From: an uncultured Clostridia bacterium
GTDB lineage: Bacteria > Bacillota > Clostridia > Peptostreptococcales > Anaerovoracaceae
NCBI GenBank assembly: GCA_945928865.1
Contig: CAMENZ010000001.1
Location: forward strand, 186,001-250,000
Reading direction: 5' to 3'
DNA length: 64,000 bases
Part shown: positions 28,101 to 35,989 of the stretch, piece by piece
How the letters are laid out: each line of letters starts with the position of its first letter
How positions within the stretch are numbered: position 1 is the stretch's first letter
The notes under the pieces: generated by a model
The model's database searches: none
The model's input: the letters and a program-made list of their open reading frames with translations, nothing else
What the model was told of the DNA's origin: nothing
Position numbers and translations under genes: made by a program

Positions 28101-28564
28101 AAGATGGTTCTTTCAGACACATGGGTTCAGATATTTTCTTCCATTCACTTCAGGAAGGAGAAACTTGTGAGGTTAAGATTGATGAGGGGAAAGTGCTCAT
28201 AGTTAAACTTCATGAGGTAAGACCTGTCGATCATGATGGTTTCAGAGAAGCTGTTTTCGAAGTTGATGGAAATCGTAGAATTATCAAGGTTAAGGACAAG
28301 TCCGTAACTGTAAACTCTTCAAATTCCGTACTTTATGCAGATGAAGAAAATCCAATGGAAATTGGTGCAAATATTCCGGGAAATATTGTTAAGGTATTAG
28401 TTAAGGAAGGCGAAACTGTTGAAGCTAATCAGCCTATAGCTGTTATTGAAGCTATGAAGATGGAAACTAATATTTTAGCTCAGGCAGGCGGCGTTGTAGA
28501 GAGAATTTATATTTCTGAAGGTCAGCAGGTGAAGGCTGGGGAAATGGTGGCGAAGTTGAAGTAA
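25118..28564 (+). CDS. pyc: Pyruvate carboxylase
   Basis: A 1148-residue biotin enzyme that makes oxaloacetate from pyruvate, bicarbonate and ATP. Domains in order: biotin carboxylase (NRGEIAIRVIRACKELGI at the start, ATP-grasp GGGGRGMR, metal site EMNPRIQVEHTVSE), carboxyltransferase from about 530 (DTTMRDAQQSLMATRVRT), the tetramerization part, and a biotinyl domain with EAMKMET near 1110. This full single-chain form is normal for Firmicutes. AGGAGGAG precedes the ATG. Its last codons lie inside a large palindrome that reaches into the thrC leader. Confidence 0.97.
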   Translation: MREVKKFKRVLVANRGEIAIRVIRACKELGIRTVAIYSEEDKHTLFRTKADEAYQIGKGKTPVGAYLGIDEIIALAKAKGVDAIHPGYGFLAENVEFAAACEKEGIEFIGPTAEMMDKLGDKIKSKIVANSVGVPTVPGVEKAIATEAEALEFAKKCGYPVMLKAAAGGGGRGMRIVHNEEELLPQFRNARSEAAKAFGIDDIFIEKYLENPKHIEVQILGDKDGNIVHLYERDCSIQRRHQKVIEFTPALCLTEAQRKAICEDAIKIAQAVDYRSAGTVEFLVDKNGDHYFIEMNPRIQVEHTVSEIVTGVDIVQAQILIAEGHSLASEEISIPSQESIKVTGHAIQCRITTEDPVNSFMPDTGVIENYRSPGGYGIRLDGGNGFQGSEILPFYDSLLVKVTAFARTFDDARRKAIRALRETEIKGVKTNIIFMLNVLNHPTFGAGMCDTGFIANTPELLDMGKVEDRELKVIEFLGNKYVNETHGEKPSFNVPVFPKFSGENLEELRGRGTKQLFDEMGPEKFAKWIRQQHRLFITDTTMRDAQQSLMATRVRTVDMEKIAPAFSVYGRNLFSLEMWGGATFDTAYRFLKEDPWERLEMLREKCPNILMQMLIRGANTVGYKNYPDNVIRAFIKEAAKTGIDIFRIFDSLNWIQGMEIALDETLNQGMLAEPCLCYTGDILDNSKKKYTLSYYVKMAKELEKRGAHILGIKDMSGLLKPTAAAKLVGALKQEIGIPVHLHTHDTSGNGVATVLMAAQAGVDIADAAVNSMSGLTSQPGLNSIVAALQHSDRDTGLDTDGLQKISEYWKDVRPVYKKFESELVTSTAEIYKYEIPGGQYSNLQAQVASFGLAHKLQDVKDMYKEVNQMLGDIVKVTPSSKVVGDLAIFMVQNGLTAENILEKGQGIDFPDSTVSYFEGMMGQPEGGFPVDIQKLVLKDKEPITCRPGELLEPEDFEGIRKHLQEDLDLEGTDREVISYAIYPKVYDDYVNSIKKDGSFRHMGSDIFFHSLQEGETCEVKIDEGKVLIVKLHEVRPVDHDGFREAVFEVDGNRRIIKVKDKSVTVNSSNSVLYADEENPMEIGANIPGNIVKVLVKEGETVEANQPIAVIEAMKMETNILAQAGGVVERIYISEGQQVKAGEMVAKLK

Positions 28565-28740
28565 TATTCCTCACTTACCTTTTCCATGTGGGATAATTCC
28601 ACACTTAATTGCTGAATTTGGGGCAGCTTCCAAACTCACTTTGTTCAAACAGTGGAAGCTGCCAGCCAAATTCCAGCTCTTTTCGTGGTAATTATCAACC
28701 ACATGTCAAAAAGTAGTTCGGAATATTACTACACTTCGCC
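28549..28740. repeat. Large imperfect palindrome between pyc and thrC
   Basis: The left arm begins in the last codons of pyc (GGCGAAG, 28549) and the right arm ends with CTTCGCC (28734-28740). Paired blocks on the way in are GTAATATTCC/GGAATATTAC, CATGTGG/CCACATG, GATAATT/AATTATC, CCAC/GTGG, GAATTTGG/CCAAATTC, and a perfect inner stem GGCAGCTTCCA (28622-28632)/TGGAAGCTGCC (28653-28663) around a 20-base loop. Each arm also contains its own small hairpin. It could be a MITE-like insertion or a large mRNA structure. Confidence 0.7.
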
Positions 28741-28802
28741 TAGTGTTAAGGTGATTTGTGGCTATTACATCACTTCGCCTAGTGTTTGGGTGATTATGGA
28801 TT
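28725..28802 (+). repeat. Tandem 39-nt repeat (two units) in the thrC leader
   Basis: Units 28725-28763 and 28764-28802 share ATTAC..CACTTCGCCTAGTG and a following GGTGATT. The first unit overlaps the right end of the large palindrome, so each unit offers a CTTCGCC that could pair with GGCGAAG inside pyc. Translated in the thrC frame they give repeated TSPSV, but no ribosome site supports translation there. Confidence 0.6.
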
Positions 28803-28819
28803 TTGTTGAGGAGAAAGAT

Positions 28820-30322
28820 ATGTTATATGAATCTACACGGGGTAGTTTAGATAGGGTAACAGGTGCTAGAGGGATTATTCAGGGTATCGCTGAGGACGGA
28901 GGGCTTTTTGTTCCTTGCCGGATACCTTCACTTGATTTGCCTTTAGAAGACTTGGCAGAAATGTCTTATAAAGAGATTGCTAAGTGGGTCTTAGGGAAAT
29001 TCTTTGATGAGTTTGAACCTGATGAAATAAGCCAATGTGTAGAGGCTGCCTATGATTATAAGTTTACTGCTGATGATGTGGTAGGTTTTAGTAAGGCAGG
29101 GCATGGATATTTCTTAGAACTTTATCATGGTAAGACTGCTGCTTTTAAGGATATGGCACTTTCTCTTTTACCTCATCTTATGAAATTAGCTCTTAAGAAA
29201 GAGGGTGAGAATAGAAGGTTGCTCATATTGACAGCTACTTCCGGAGATACGGGAAAGGCGGCTTTGGAAGGCTTTAAAGATGTGGAAGGCACAGACGTGG
29301 TGGTTTTTTATCCTGAGGGCGGTGTATCTCAGGTTCAAGAAAGACAGATGGTCAGCCAAGAGGGAAAGAACACTCATGTTTTTTCCATAGAAGGCAATTT
29401 CGATGAGGCTCAGAGTAGGGTTAAAGAGATTTTTGCCGATGAAAATTTCAAAGAGGACTTAGCTAAAGAGGGGATTATTCTATCTTCGGCTAATTCTATA
29501 AATATTGGAAGATTGGTTCCTCAGATAGTTTACTATATTTATTCCTATGGAAAATTACTTAAGATGGGAATAATAAAGGCAGGAGAACCAATGAATGTTT
29601 CCGTACCTACAGGTAATTTCGGAAACATTTTAGGAGCATATTTTGCGAAGGAAATGGGAATTCCTGTGGGGAAATTCATCTGTGCATCTAATGAAAATAA
29701 GGTGCTTGCAGATTTTTTCAACACAGGTTTATATGATATTAGGGATATTACCAGAAAGTTTATTTTAACTAATTCGCCTTCTATGGATATTTTGATTTCC
29801 AGTAATTTAGAAAGACTTTTATATCTAGGTTCAGGAAGAGATGGGGATTTTGTTAAAAACTGTATGGATTCTCTAAGGTTTATGAAGTGTTATACAACTA
29901 TGGATTCAGAGGAAATGAATTCTGTATTCGGGGAATTTCAAGGCGGAGAGGCTACAGAAGAGGAAACATTAAAGGAAATAAAGAAACTTTGGGAAGAGGC
30001 TTCTTATTTGATGGATACTCATACTGCAGTGGCATATAAGGTGTATGAAGATTATAGGGAAAGGACTTTGGATGAAAGTCCTACGGTGATTGTATCTACT
30101 GCTTCCGCTTATAAGTTTTCTGAGGCTGTTTTGGAGGCCTTAGGTTTAGAAAAACAGGAAAAAGGATTTAGGTCTGTAGAAGCTTTAGAGGCTTATACCA
30201 AGGTACCGATTCCGTACGGGTTAAAGGATTTAGAGAAAAAAGCAGTTATTCATAAGGGAAAAATAAAACCGGAAGATATGAGAACTGCCATAAAAGAGTC
30301 AGTTATTTTAACTAATATATAG
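28820..30322 (+). CDS. thrC: Threonine synthase
   Basis: Converts O-phosphohomoserine to threonine with PLP. The 500-residue long form has an N-terminal STRG..VTGARGIIQGIAEDGGLFVP, the PLP-lysine block HGKTAAFKDMALSLLPHLM, and TATSGDTGKAALEGF, as in the yeast/Proteobacteria-type class. ATG 28820 is chosen for its GAGGAGAAAG site and the standard MLYESTRG beginning; the frame is open further upstream through repeats to 28652, which is unlikely to be coding. It lies 27 bases before an ECF S-component gene. Confidence 0.94.
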   Translation: MLYESTRGSLDRVTGARGIIQGIAEDGGLFVPCRIPSLDLPLEDLAEMSYKEIAKWVLGKFFDEFEPDEISQCVEAAYDYKFTADDVVGFSKAGHGYFLELYHGKTAAFKDMALSLLPHLMKLALKKEGENRRLLILTATSGDTGKAALEGFKDVEGTDVVVFYPEGGVSQVQERQMVSQEGKNTHVFSIEGNFDEAQSRVKEIFADENFKEDLAKEGIILSSANSINIGRLVPQIVYYIYSYGKLLKMGIIKAGEPMNVSVPTGNFGNILGAYFAKEMGIPVGKFICASNENKVLADFFNTGLYDIRDITRKFILTNSPSMDILISSNLERLLYLGSGRDGDFVKNCMDSLRFMKCYTTMDSEEMNSVFGEFQGGEATEEETLKEIKKLWEEASYLMDTHTAVAYKVYEDYRERTLDESPTVIVSTASAYKFSEAVLEALGLEKQEKGFRSVEALEAYTKVPIPYGLKDLEKKAVIHKGKIKPEDMRTAIKESVILTNI

Positions 30323-30349
30323 TTGGTAAAACAACACAAGGAGGAAGAG

Positions 30350-30898
30350 ATGAAAAGTAACTCAGTAAAAACAATTGTTGCCATTGGTATAGGAGCAGCG
30401 TTGTTCTTTGTTTTAGGTAGATTTGTGGCAATCCCAAGCCCTGTGCCTAACACTAACATTTCAGTACAGTACGGTCTTTTAGGCTTCATGGCTATTAGCT
30501 TTGGTCCTATTGTAGGTGCTTTAATTGGCTTTATAGGTCATGCACTTATCGATCTTAGCTTCGGCTGGGGAATTTGGTGGAGCTGGGTAATTGCTTCAGC
30601 AGTTTTCGGCTTCATGGTAGGTTGCTTTAAGCCTTTGTTCAAAATCAATGAGGGTGAATTCGGCACTAAGGGCATAGGTAGATTCAATATTATACAAGTT
30701 TCAGGTCATGCTGTTTCTTGGGTTATAGTTGCTCCACTTTTAGATATGCTCATGTATCAGGAGCCTGTATCTAAGGTTTTCTTACAGGGCTTATCCGGTG
30801 GGTTAGCAAATGCTATTACAACTGCTATTGTCGGAACCTTAGTTTGTATAGGATATGCAGCAGCTAAGCCTAAAAAAGGCAGCTTAAAGCAGGAATAA
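30350..30898 (+). CDS. ECF transporter substrate-binding S component, UPF0397-like
   Basis: A 182-residue membrane protein with about five to six hydrophobic segments. It has IGAALFFVLGRFVAIPSPVPNT and NISVQYGLLGFMAISFGP near the N-terminus and a WWSWVIASAVFGF middle, as in UPF0397 ECF S components. It captures a vitamin or small nutrient and works with the EcfA/EcfT proteins encoded next. ATG 30350 has AAGGAGGAAGAG upstream; the longer TTG start at 30323 has none. The substrate of UPF0397 proteins cannot be told from this context. Confidence 0.82.
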   Translation: MKSNSVKTIVAIGIGAALFFVLGRFVAIPSPVPNTNISVQYGLLGFMAISFGPIVGALIGFIGHALIDLSFGWGIWWSWVIASAVFGFMVGCFKPLFKINEGEFGTKGIGRFNIIQVSGHAVSWVIVAPLLDMLMYQEPVSKVFLQGLSGGLANAITTAIVGTLVCIGYAAAKPKKGSLKQE

Positions 30899-30915
30899 TT
30901 TGAAATGTATTTTTT

Positions 30916-30965
30916 ATGGTGCAAATATGGGAAAACCCAAGCAAATTATTTGCACCATCTTTTTT
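30916..30965 (+). terminator. Terminator or attenuator inside the ECF operon
   Basis: ATGGTGCAAATA and TATTTGCACCAT form a perfect 12-bp stem with an inner TGGG/CCCA hairpin and a T run. It lies between the S component and the ATPase gene, so it may lower expression of the shared energizing module or force a separate transcript. Confidence 0.85.
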
Positions 30966-30988
30966 AGTTTTTGCAAGGAGATGAAGTT

Positions 30989-32719
30989 TTGAGTCAAGGG
31001 ATTTTGCAATTTGTAAATTTTTCTTTTAAATACAATGCCCAGGCTGAGCCTACACTTAAAAATATTAACTTGAATATAAATAAGGGTGAGAAAATTCTGA
31101 TTGCCGGTCCCTCCGGTAGCGGAAAATCCACCTTGTCAAATTGTGTTAATGGGCTTATTCCCTTTTCCTATAAAGGTGAATCTAAGGGGCAGATTTTGTT
31201 AGACGGGAAGCCTACGGATAAGCTTAGTATATTTGAAATTTCTAAGTATGTAGGAACAGTTTTACAGGATACGGATAGTCAGTTCATAGGTTTAACAGTG
31301 GCGGAGGATATAGCTTTTTCATTGGAAAATCAATGTGTAGAGGAGCCGGAACTACATAATAGAGTTAAAGAAGTGGCAGAACTAGTGAATATAGGAACTC
31401 ACCTTAAATCAGCCCCTTCTGAGCTTTCAGGTGGACAGAAACAGAGAGTAACTTTAGGTGGAGTATTAGTAGATAATGTGGATATACTCCTTTTTGATGA
31501 GCCTTTAGCAAATTTGGATCCGGAAACGGGTAAAAAGGCCATAGAGTTAATAGATAAAATCCATAAGAAATTAGGACTAACAATAATTATAATTGAGCAT
31601 AGGCTGGAAGATGTTTTATGGCGAAGTGTTGATAGAATAGTTTTAATGAACGACGGGGAAATAATCAGAGATGAGGAACCGGATAAACTTTTAGCGAAGA
31701 ATATTTTGTCTGAAAGAGGTATAAGAGAGCCTCTTTACATTACTGCTTTGAAGTATGCAGGAGTAGATTTAAATGAAGTAAGAGATGTAGCATCTGTAGA
31801 GAATATTCAGCTTTCAGAGGATGCTAAGGCTAAGGTTAGAACTTGGTTTAATTTAGATGTTAAAAAAGATAAGCCTGTATATGAGGAAACTCTTTTAGAG
31901 GCTGTAGATTTAGATTTTACTTATGAAAGTAGCCGTAGGGAAGATGTGGGACATCACGCCTTGGATAAGATAAATTTAAAGGTTAAAAAGGGAGAATTAT
32001 TAGCCATTGTAGGTAAAAACGGTGCAGGAAAATCCACTTTTTCTAAGGTGGTTTGCGGTTTTGAAAATCATCAGAGGGGACAGATTTTCTTTAAGGGAGA
32101 GGACATCAGTAGCCTTTCTATAAAGGAAAGAGCGGAAAGTATAGGCTATATTATGCAAAACCCTAATCAAATGATTTCCCAGACTATGATATTTGATGAG
32201 GTAGCTTTAGGGCTTAGAAATCTTAAACTCAGTGAGGAAGAAATTAAAGAAAGAGTCAATGAAACCCTTAAAATTTGCGGTTTATGGGCTTTTAGAAGTT
32301 GGCCAATTTCTGCCCTTAGCTTTGGTCAGAAAAAGAGAGTTACTATAGCTTCTATTTTAGTTATGGAACCTGAACTGATTATTTTAGATGAGCCTACAGC
32401 CGGACAGGACTATAAACATTATACAGATATTATGAATTTCCTCAAAGGTTTAATAAAGAAGGACATTACCATAGTTATTATAACCCACGATATGCATCTA
32501 ATGTTAGAATATGCAGATAGGGCGGTGGTTTTTGCTGACAGTAAGGTTATAGCTGACGATAAGCCATCTAAAATCCTTACGGATGAGGATATTATTAAAA
32601 AGGCAAGCCTTAAGGAGACTTCTCTTTATGATCTCTCCCTTAAATGTGGAATTCAGGAAGGTTCAGCCTTTGTAGACCATTTTATAGACTATGAAAGGAG
32701 AATTTTAGAAAATGATTAA
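30989..32719 (+). CDS. ECF transporter energizing ATPase with two fused ABC domains
   Basis: A 576-residue protein with two ABC ATPases in one chain, equal to EcfA1 plus EcfA2. The first has GPSGSGKST, LSGGQKQR and LLFDEPLANLDP; the second, from about residue 300, has GKNGAGKST, LSFGQKKR and IILDEPTAGQD. It powers uptake through the S component upstream. TTG 30989 is chosen because AAGGAG lies 8 bases before it; TTG 30971 has no site. It overlaps the EcfT gene by 8 bases (ATGATTAA). Confidence 0.92.
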   Translation: MSQGILQFVNFSFKYNAQAEPTLKNINLNINKGEKILIAGPSGSGKSTLSNCVNGLIPFSYKGESKGQILLDGKPTDKLSIFEISKYVGTVLQDTDSQFIGLTVAEDIAFSLENQCVEEPELHNRVKEVAELVNIGTHLKSAPSELSGGQKQRVTLGGVLVDNVDILLFDEPLANLDPETGKKAIELIDKIHKKLGLTIIIIEHRLEDVLWRSVDRIVLMNDGEIIRDEEPDKLLAKNILSERGIREPLYITALKYAGVDLNEVRDVASVENIQLSEDAKAKVRTWFNLDVKKDKPVYEETLLEAVDLDFTYESSRREDVGHHALDKINLKVKKGELLAIVGKNGAGKSTFSKVVCGFENHQRGQIFFKGEDISSLSIKERAESIGYIMQNPNQMISQTMIFDEVALGLRNLKLSEEEIKERVNETLKICGLWAFRSWPISALSFGQKKRVTIASILVMEPELIILDEPTAGQDYKHYTDIMNFLKGLIKKDITIVIITHDMHLMLEYADRAVVFADSKVIADDKPSKILTDEDIIKKASLKETSLYDLSLKCGIQEGSAFVDHFIDYERRILEND

Positions 32720-33542
32720 CATTTTTAACTATATAGAAAGAAATTCTCCGATACATAAACTTACAGGGGCAACAAAACTTATCGTTATGCTTCTATGGAG
32801 CTTAGGGGCTATGGTTACGTACGATACAAGGATTCTGGCAATTATGCCCATAATCAGCTTTTTCCTATTTGCCATTTCCAAAATCCGTCTAAAAGATGTT
32901 TCTTTTATGATAGGTTTTACATTAATCTTTATGTTACTTAATAATATACTGATATTTTTGTTTTCTCCAACTCATGGAGTCAGTATATATGGGAGCAGCC
33001 ATGAGGTTTTTAGCATATTAGGACCTTATGTGATTACTTGGGAACAGTTATTTTATCATTTGAATTTAGTGTTGAAATATTTATCCACTATTCCCATAGT
33101 TTTGTTATTTATATGCACAACACACCCCAGTGAGTTTGCAGCTTCCCTGAACAAAATCGGAGTACCTTACTCTATCGCTTATGCAGTATCTCTGTCTTTA
33201 AGATATATACCTGATATTCAAAGGGAGTATCACGATATAGCACAGGCACAGCAGGCTAGAGGCTTAGAAATGAGTAAGAAGGCTCCTTTCTTCAAAAGGC
33301 TTAAAAACGGTGCAGCCATTTTAATGCCTTTGATTATGCTAAGTATTGATAAAATAGAGGTTATTTCTAATGCTATGGAACTTAGAAGTTTCGGGCAAAA
33401 TAAGAAAAGAACCTGGTATACTGAAGGAAGATTTACGAAGTGGGACATAGTGGCTATCACTTTAGGTTTGGCGTTGGTGGTAGCGTCCTTCGTTATGAAT
33501 TATGTTAATGGCGGCAGATTTTGGAATCCGTTTATTAGATAA
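32712..33542 (+). CDS. ecfT: ECF transporter transmembrane component EcfT
   Basis: A 276-residue membrane protein with hydrophobic segments and the two coupling motifs of EcfT: AQQARGLEM near residue 180 and a second small-residue/Arg motif, MELRSFG, near 221. It couples ATP hydrolysis to the S component. The start overlaps the ATPase gene, so translation is probably coupled. GAAAGGAGAATT lies upstream of the ATG. With the two genes before it, this makes a complete ECF transporter. Confidence 0.92.
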   Translation: MINIFNYIERNSPIHKLTGATKLIVMLLWSLGAMVTYDTRILAIMPIISFFLFAISKIRLKDVSFMIGFTLIFMLLNNILIFLFSPTHGVSIYGSSHEVFSILGPYVITWEQLFYHLNLVLKYLSTIPIVLLFICTTHPSEFAASLNKIGVPYSIAYAVSLSLRYIPDIQREYHDIAQAQQARGLEMSKKAPFFKRLKNGAAILMPLIMLSIDKIEVISNAMELRSFGQNKKRTWYTEGRFTKWDIVAITLGLALVVASFVMNYVNGGRFWNPFIR

Positions 33543-33584
33543 CTAAAAATCACGAGAGATTTTTGGTTGGTGAAAGGAGGGTTT

Positions 33585-34814
33585 ATGGAAAAACTCTGGA
33601 CAAAAGATTTTACTATTATAACTATTGGAAGTGTAGTTTCTTTAATAGGTAACTCCATGGTAGGCTTTGCCATGAGTTTGTTTGTTTTAGACTATAAGGC
33701 TTCTACTATATATTATGCAATTTATATTTTTCTGTATACTTTACCTCAAATTGCAGCACCTATTATAGCAGGGCCTTTAATTGATAGATTTTCACGGCGA
33801 AAAACTATTTATTATTTAGATTTTGTATCTACCGGGCTATATTTAGGATTAATCGGTTTGATTACATTTGAGATATTTAGCTTTCCTATATTTGCTGCGG
33901 GAGTTTTCGTGGCAGGCATTATTAACAGTGTATATCAGGTGGCATTTGAGAGTTTTTACCCAATGCTTATTTCAGAAGGGAATTACAGCAAGGCTTATTC
34001 CATAGCGTCAACGTTAGAAAATTTTGCTTTCTTTATGATGCCTTTAGCGGCGTTTGTGTATAAAACTGTCGGTTTGATTCCGATTTTAATATTTAGTGTA
34101 GTTACATTTTTAGCGGCTGCTATATGTGAGACTAGAATAAGTGATGTGGAAGCTGACGAGAAATATTTGGTTAATGTTCATGAGTACAAAGGTAGTGCAT
34201 ATTTACAGGATATGAAGGAAGGTTGGAAATATTTAAGGGGCGAAAAAGGACTTTTAGCTATTGCAACTTATTTCGTGTTGTCAACTATGGTTTCAGGAGC
34301 GGATCAGATAATATGGTTGCCCTATTTCAAAACTACCTTTGCCAACGGTGAATATATTTTTCTTACTGTAACAGTGTTTATAGTTATAGGAAGAATGTTA
34401 GGTGGAGTTTTTCATTATAAAATTAAATTGCCTACGGAAAGGAAGTTTAATATAGCTTTAGGTGTTTATATTTCCATAGCTATTTTAGAGGGAACCTGTT
34501 TGTTCCTTCCGGTTATGGGCATGAGAATAAGTTTACTTTTAGCAGGACTTTTAGGAGTAACTTCTTATAATATTAGAATTTCAGCTACTCAAGCTTATGT
34601 GCCTAATGAGAAAAAAGGTAGATTCAACGGTATTTTCATAATGCTTATGACAGGCGGTGCTTTAATAGGGGAAGGTTTGTCTGGCGTGGTTGCAGAGTTT
34701 ATAGATATGAGATTGGTGCTTCTAGGCTTTAATATTATAGCGGGTCTTGGGGCGATTCTGATAATTGGCGGTAACAAAAGGCATGTGGCGGAGATTTATA
34801 ATAGACAGTCCTAG
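33585..34814 (+). CDS. Major facilitator superfamily transporter
   Basis: A 409-residue membrane protein with about twelve hydrophobic segments and the inter-helix motif GPLIDRFSRRKTIYY after TM2, as in MFS exporters. The middle loop near residue 195 is short. ATG 33585 follows AAAGGAGGG; an upstream GTG at 33567 lacks a site. It stands 42 bases after ecfT and may be on the same transcript. Efflux of a drug or metabolite is plausible; the substrate is unknown. Confidence 0.85.
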   Translation: MEKLWTKDFTIITIGSVVSLIGNSMVGFAMSLFVLDYKASTIYYAIYIFLYTLPQIAAPIIAGPLIDRFSRRKTIYYLDFVSTGLYLGLIGLITFEIFSFPIFAAGVFVAGIINSVYQVAFESFYPMLISEGNYSKAYSIASTLENFAFFMMPLAAFVYKTVGLIPILIFSVVTFLAAAICETRISDVEADEKYLVNVHEYKGSAYLQDMKEGWKYLRGEKGLLAIATYFVLSTMVSGADQIIWLPYFKTTFANGEYIFLTVTVFIVIGRMLGGVFHYKIKLPTERKFNIALGVYISIAILEGTCLFLPVMGMRISLLLAGLLGVTSYNIRISATQAYVPNEKKGRFNGIFIMLMTGGALIGEGLSGVVAEFIDMRLVLLGFNIIAGLGAILIIGGNKRHVAEIYNRQS

Positions 34815-34817
34815 GCA

Positions 34818-34828
34818 GGCAGATTTTG
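34818..34828 (+). repeat. Intergenic copy of the 11-bp word GGCAGATTTTG
   Basis: An exact copy of the dispersed word, 3 bases behind the stop of the MFS gene, with GCA in front as at 13164. It is listed as an example; the other copies are given in the findings. Confidence 0.7.
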
Positions 34829-34852
34829 TATATATAAAAAATTACAAATTAC

Positions 34853-34879
34853 AAAAGACCATCGAATGATGGTCTTTTT
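34853..34879 (+). terminator. Terminator after the ECF/MFS genes
   Basis: AAAAGACCATC and GATGGTCTTTTT pair around GAAT; T run included. It can act in both directions. Confidence 0.9.
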
Positions 34880-35054
34880 GCAAGGGGAAAATATGTCTGG
34901 ATTAATAGGACTGGATAATGAACTTATTGATTAGTTGTCCAAAAGTTTGATATTTAGAAGATAGGGCGACTTTTCATGAGGTTGTAGGTATGATTAATAT
35001 GGTTTATATATATGAGATTTGCAAAAGTTGTCTGAAATAATGCTTATCTTTGTC

Positions 35055-35655
35055 ATATAAGCCTATTTCATGTGCCATGTAAGCGGAAACGGCAAAACAT
35101 AAGGGAACTCAAAGGTTTCATGTTGAGCTACCATACTTTTTTGAACCCGTGCAAGTGAAATTCGCCAAAACATAAGGGGTATCAAAGGTTTTCCTCTGTT
35201 CTACCATACATTTTCACACCCGTGCAATATGTTTTAAGGGGATTTCATTGCATCCACTGTTAAAATGTATGGGAGAACTTGTAGGTTAGATTGTTTCCCC
35301 TTGCTTTTTAAGAGCGTTTTAATTGCACAGGCTTATTTGGAAGCGCGAAATAGTGTCGTCCGTCAGATTTTGCGTATTTCTCACTACAGAATTAGCCTGT
35401 ACAAGACTTGAAATAGTGTTACATATAAGAGTTTATGGATTCCCCACAACTTAAATAGTGGTATTTTTCTTCAAATCTCTAATATCCACTATTCACAAGA
35501 TTTTTATACCGCATAATATAGTGTGGTTTCCAGCAAAATCTAAAATCAACATTATTTTTGATGGGTTCGCAATACACGATATAGTGTCAGCATCCTAAAA
35601 ATCCTAAAACAGCATTATTTTGAAGCATCAGCCAACTTTTACCATAAATTACCAG
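35055..35655. repeat. Dispersed non-coding repeat, copy B
   Basis: Non-coding. Block 2 (35055-35181) and block 3 (35471-35655) match copy A at 15891-16016 and 16103-16287. Copy B adds a second, diverged unit of a 72-nt tandem repeat: 35091-35163 and 35164-35231 share CAAAACATAAGGG, CTACCATAC and ACCCGTGCAA. The hairpin CCGCA/TGCGG of copy A appears here as CCGCA/TGTGG (35509-35526), keeping pairing through a G-U. AATAGTG or its complement recurs at least six times. The right end adjoins a tRNA-like fragment and tRNA-Ser. Confidence 0.75.
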
Positions 35656-35668
35656 TCTGAGCTGCCCT

Positions 35669-35692
35669 CACGGGTTCGAGCCCCGCGTATTA
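35669..35692 (+). other. tRNA 3'-end-like fragment
   Basis: CACGGGTTCGAGCCCCGCG looks like the T arm and part of the acceptor strand of a tRNA, but no D arm or anticodon arm lies upstream and there is no CCA. It may be an attachment-site scar of an integrated element or a remnant of a tRNA gene. The outer T-stem pair is mismatched. Confidence 0.35.
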
Positions 35693-35698
35693 TTAAAT

Positions 35699-35735
35699 AA
35701 AAAAACGACCATCATATCGATAGTCGTTTTTATTT
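35699..35735. terminator. Bidirectional terminator beside tRNA-Ser
   Basis: AAAAACGAC and GTCGTTTTT pair around a 13-base loop. On the minus strand it directly follows tRNA-Ser, where it would end transcription. Confidence 0.85.
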
Positions 35736-35822
35736 GGCGGAGGACATGGGACTCGAACCCACGGGGCTGTTACACCTTACCGCATTTCCAATGCGGCCCC
35801 TTAGCCACTCGGTCAATCCTCC
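35735..35822 (-). tRNA. tRNA-Ser(GGA)
   Basis: Class II tRNA read on the minus strand: acceptor GGAGGAT with GTCCTCC, anticodon loop TTGGAAA (anticodon GGA), long variable arm, T arm GTGGGTTCGAGTCCCAT, and encoded GCCA end. It is complete. Confidence 0.95.
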
Positions 35823-35963
35823 ATAAGTTTTGGCACTCATATAGGATAACATAAATTGAGGTTATTTGCAAGAGAAATTTTTGTTTTTTAAGGAATTGAC
35901 AGGTAAGTATTGATGGGTAAGAGTGGAGCAAAGAATGTACTAGGGTATCTAGATTAAAAAGGC

Positions 35964-35989
35964 AGGGAATTTTCTTGGGAAAATTCCCT
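35964..35989. promoter_or_regulatory. Operator-like 26-bp palindrome over a -35 box
   Basis: AGGGAATTTTC and GAAAATTCCCT form perfect 11-bp arms around TTGG. The centre overlaps the -35 box (TTGGGA, 35975) of the promoter that serves the dehydrogenase gene. No T run follows, so an operator is more likely than a terminator. Confidence 0.6.

Noticed and set aside
28725-28802. The two 39-nt units as the start of a CRISPR array
   Set aside because: The units are contiguous, without spacers, only two in number, and no cas gene is near.
28565-28819. A T-box leader for thrC
   Set aside because: No AGGGTGGNACCGCG-like T-box sequence and no standard antiterminator stem.
28652-28819. An upstream extension of thrC by 56 codons
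   Set aside because: It would translate the palindrome and tandem repeat; the ribosome site and the usual N-terminus are at 28820.
34815-35735. An insertion sequence as source of repeat copy B
   Set aside because: No transposase frame, no clear terminal inverted repeats and no target duplication are seen.
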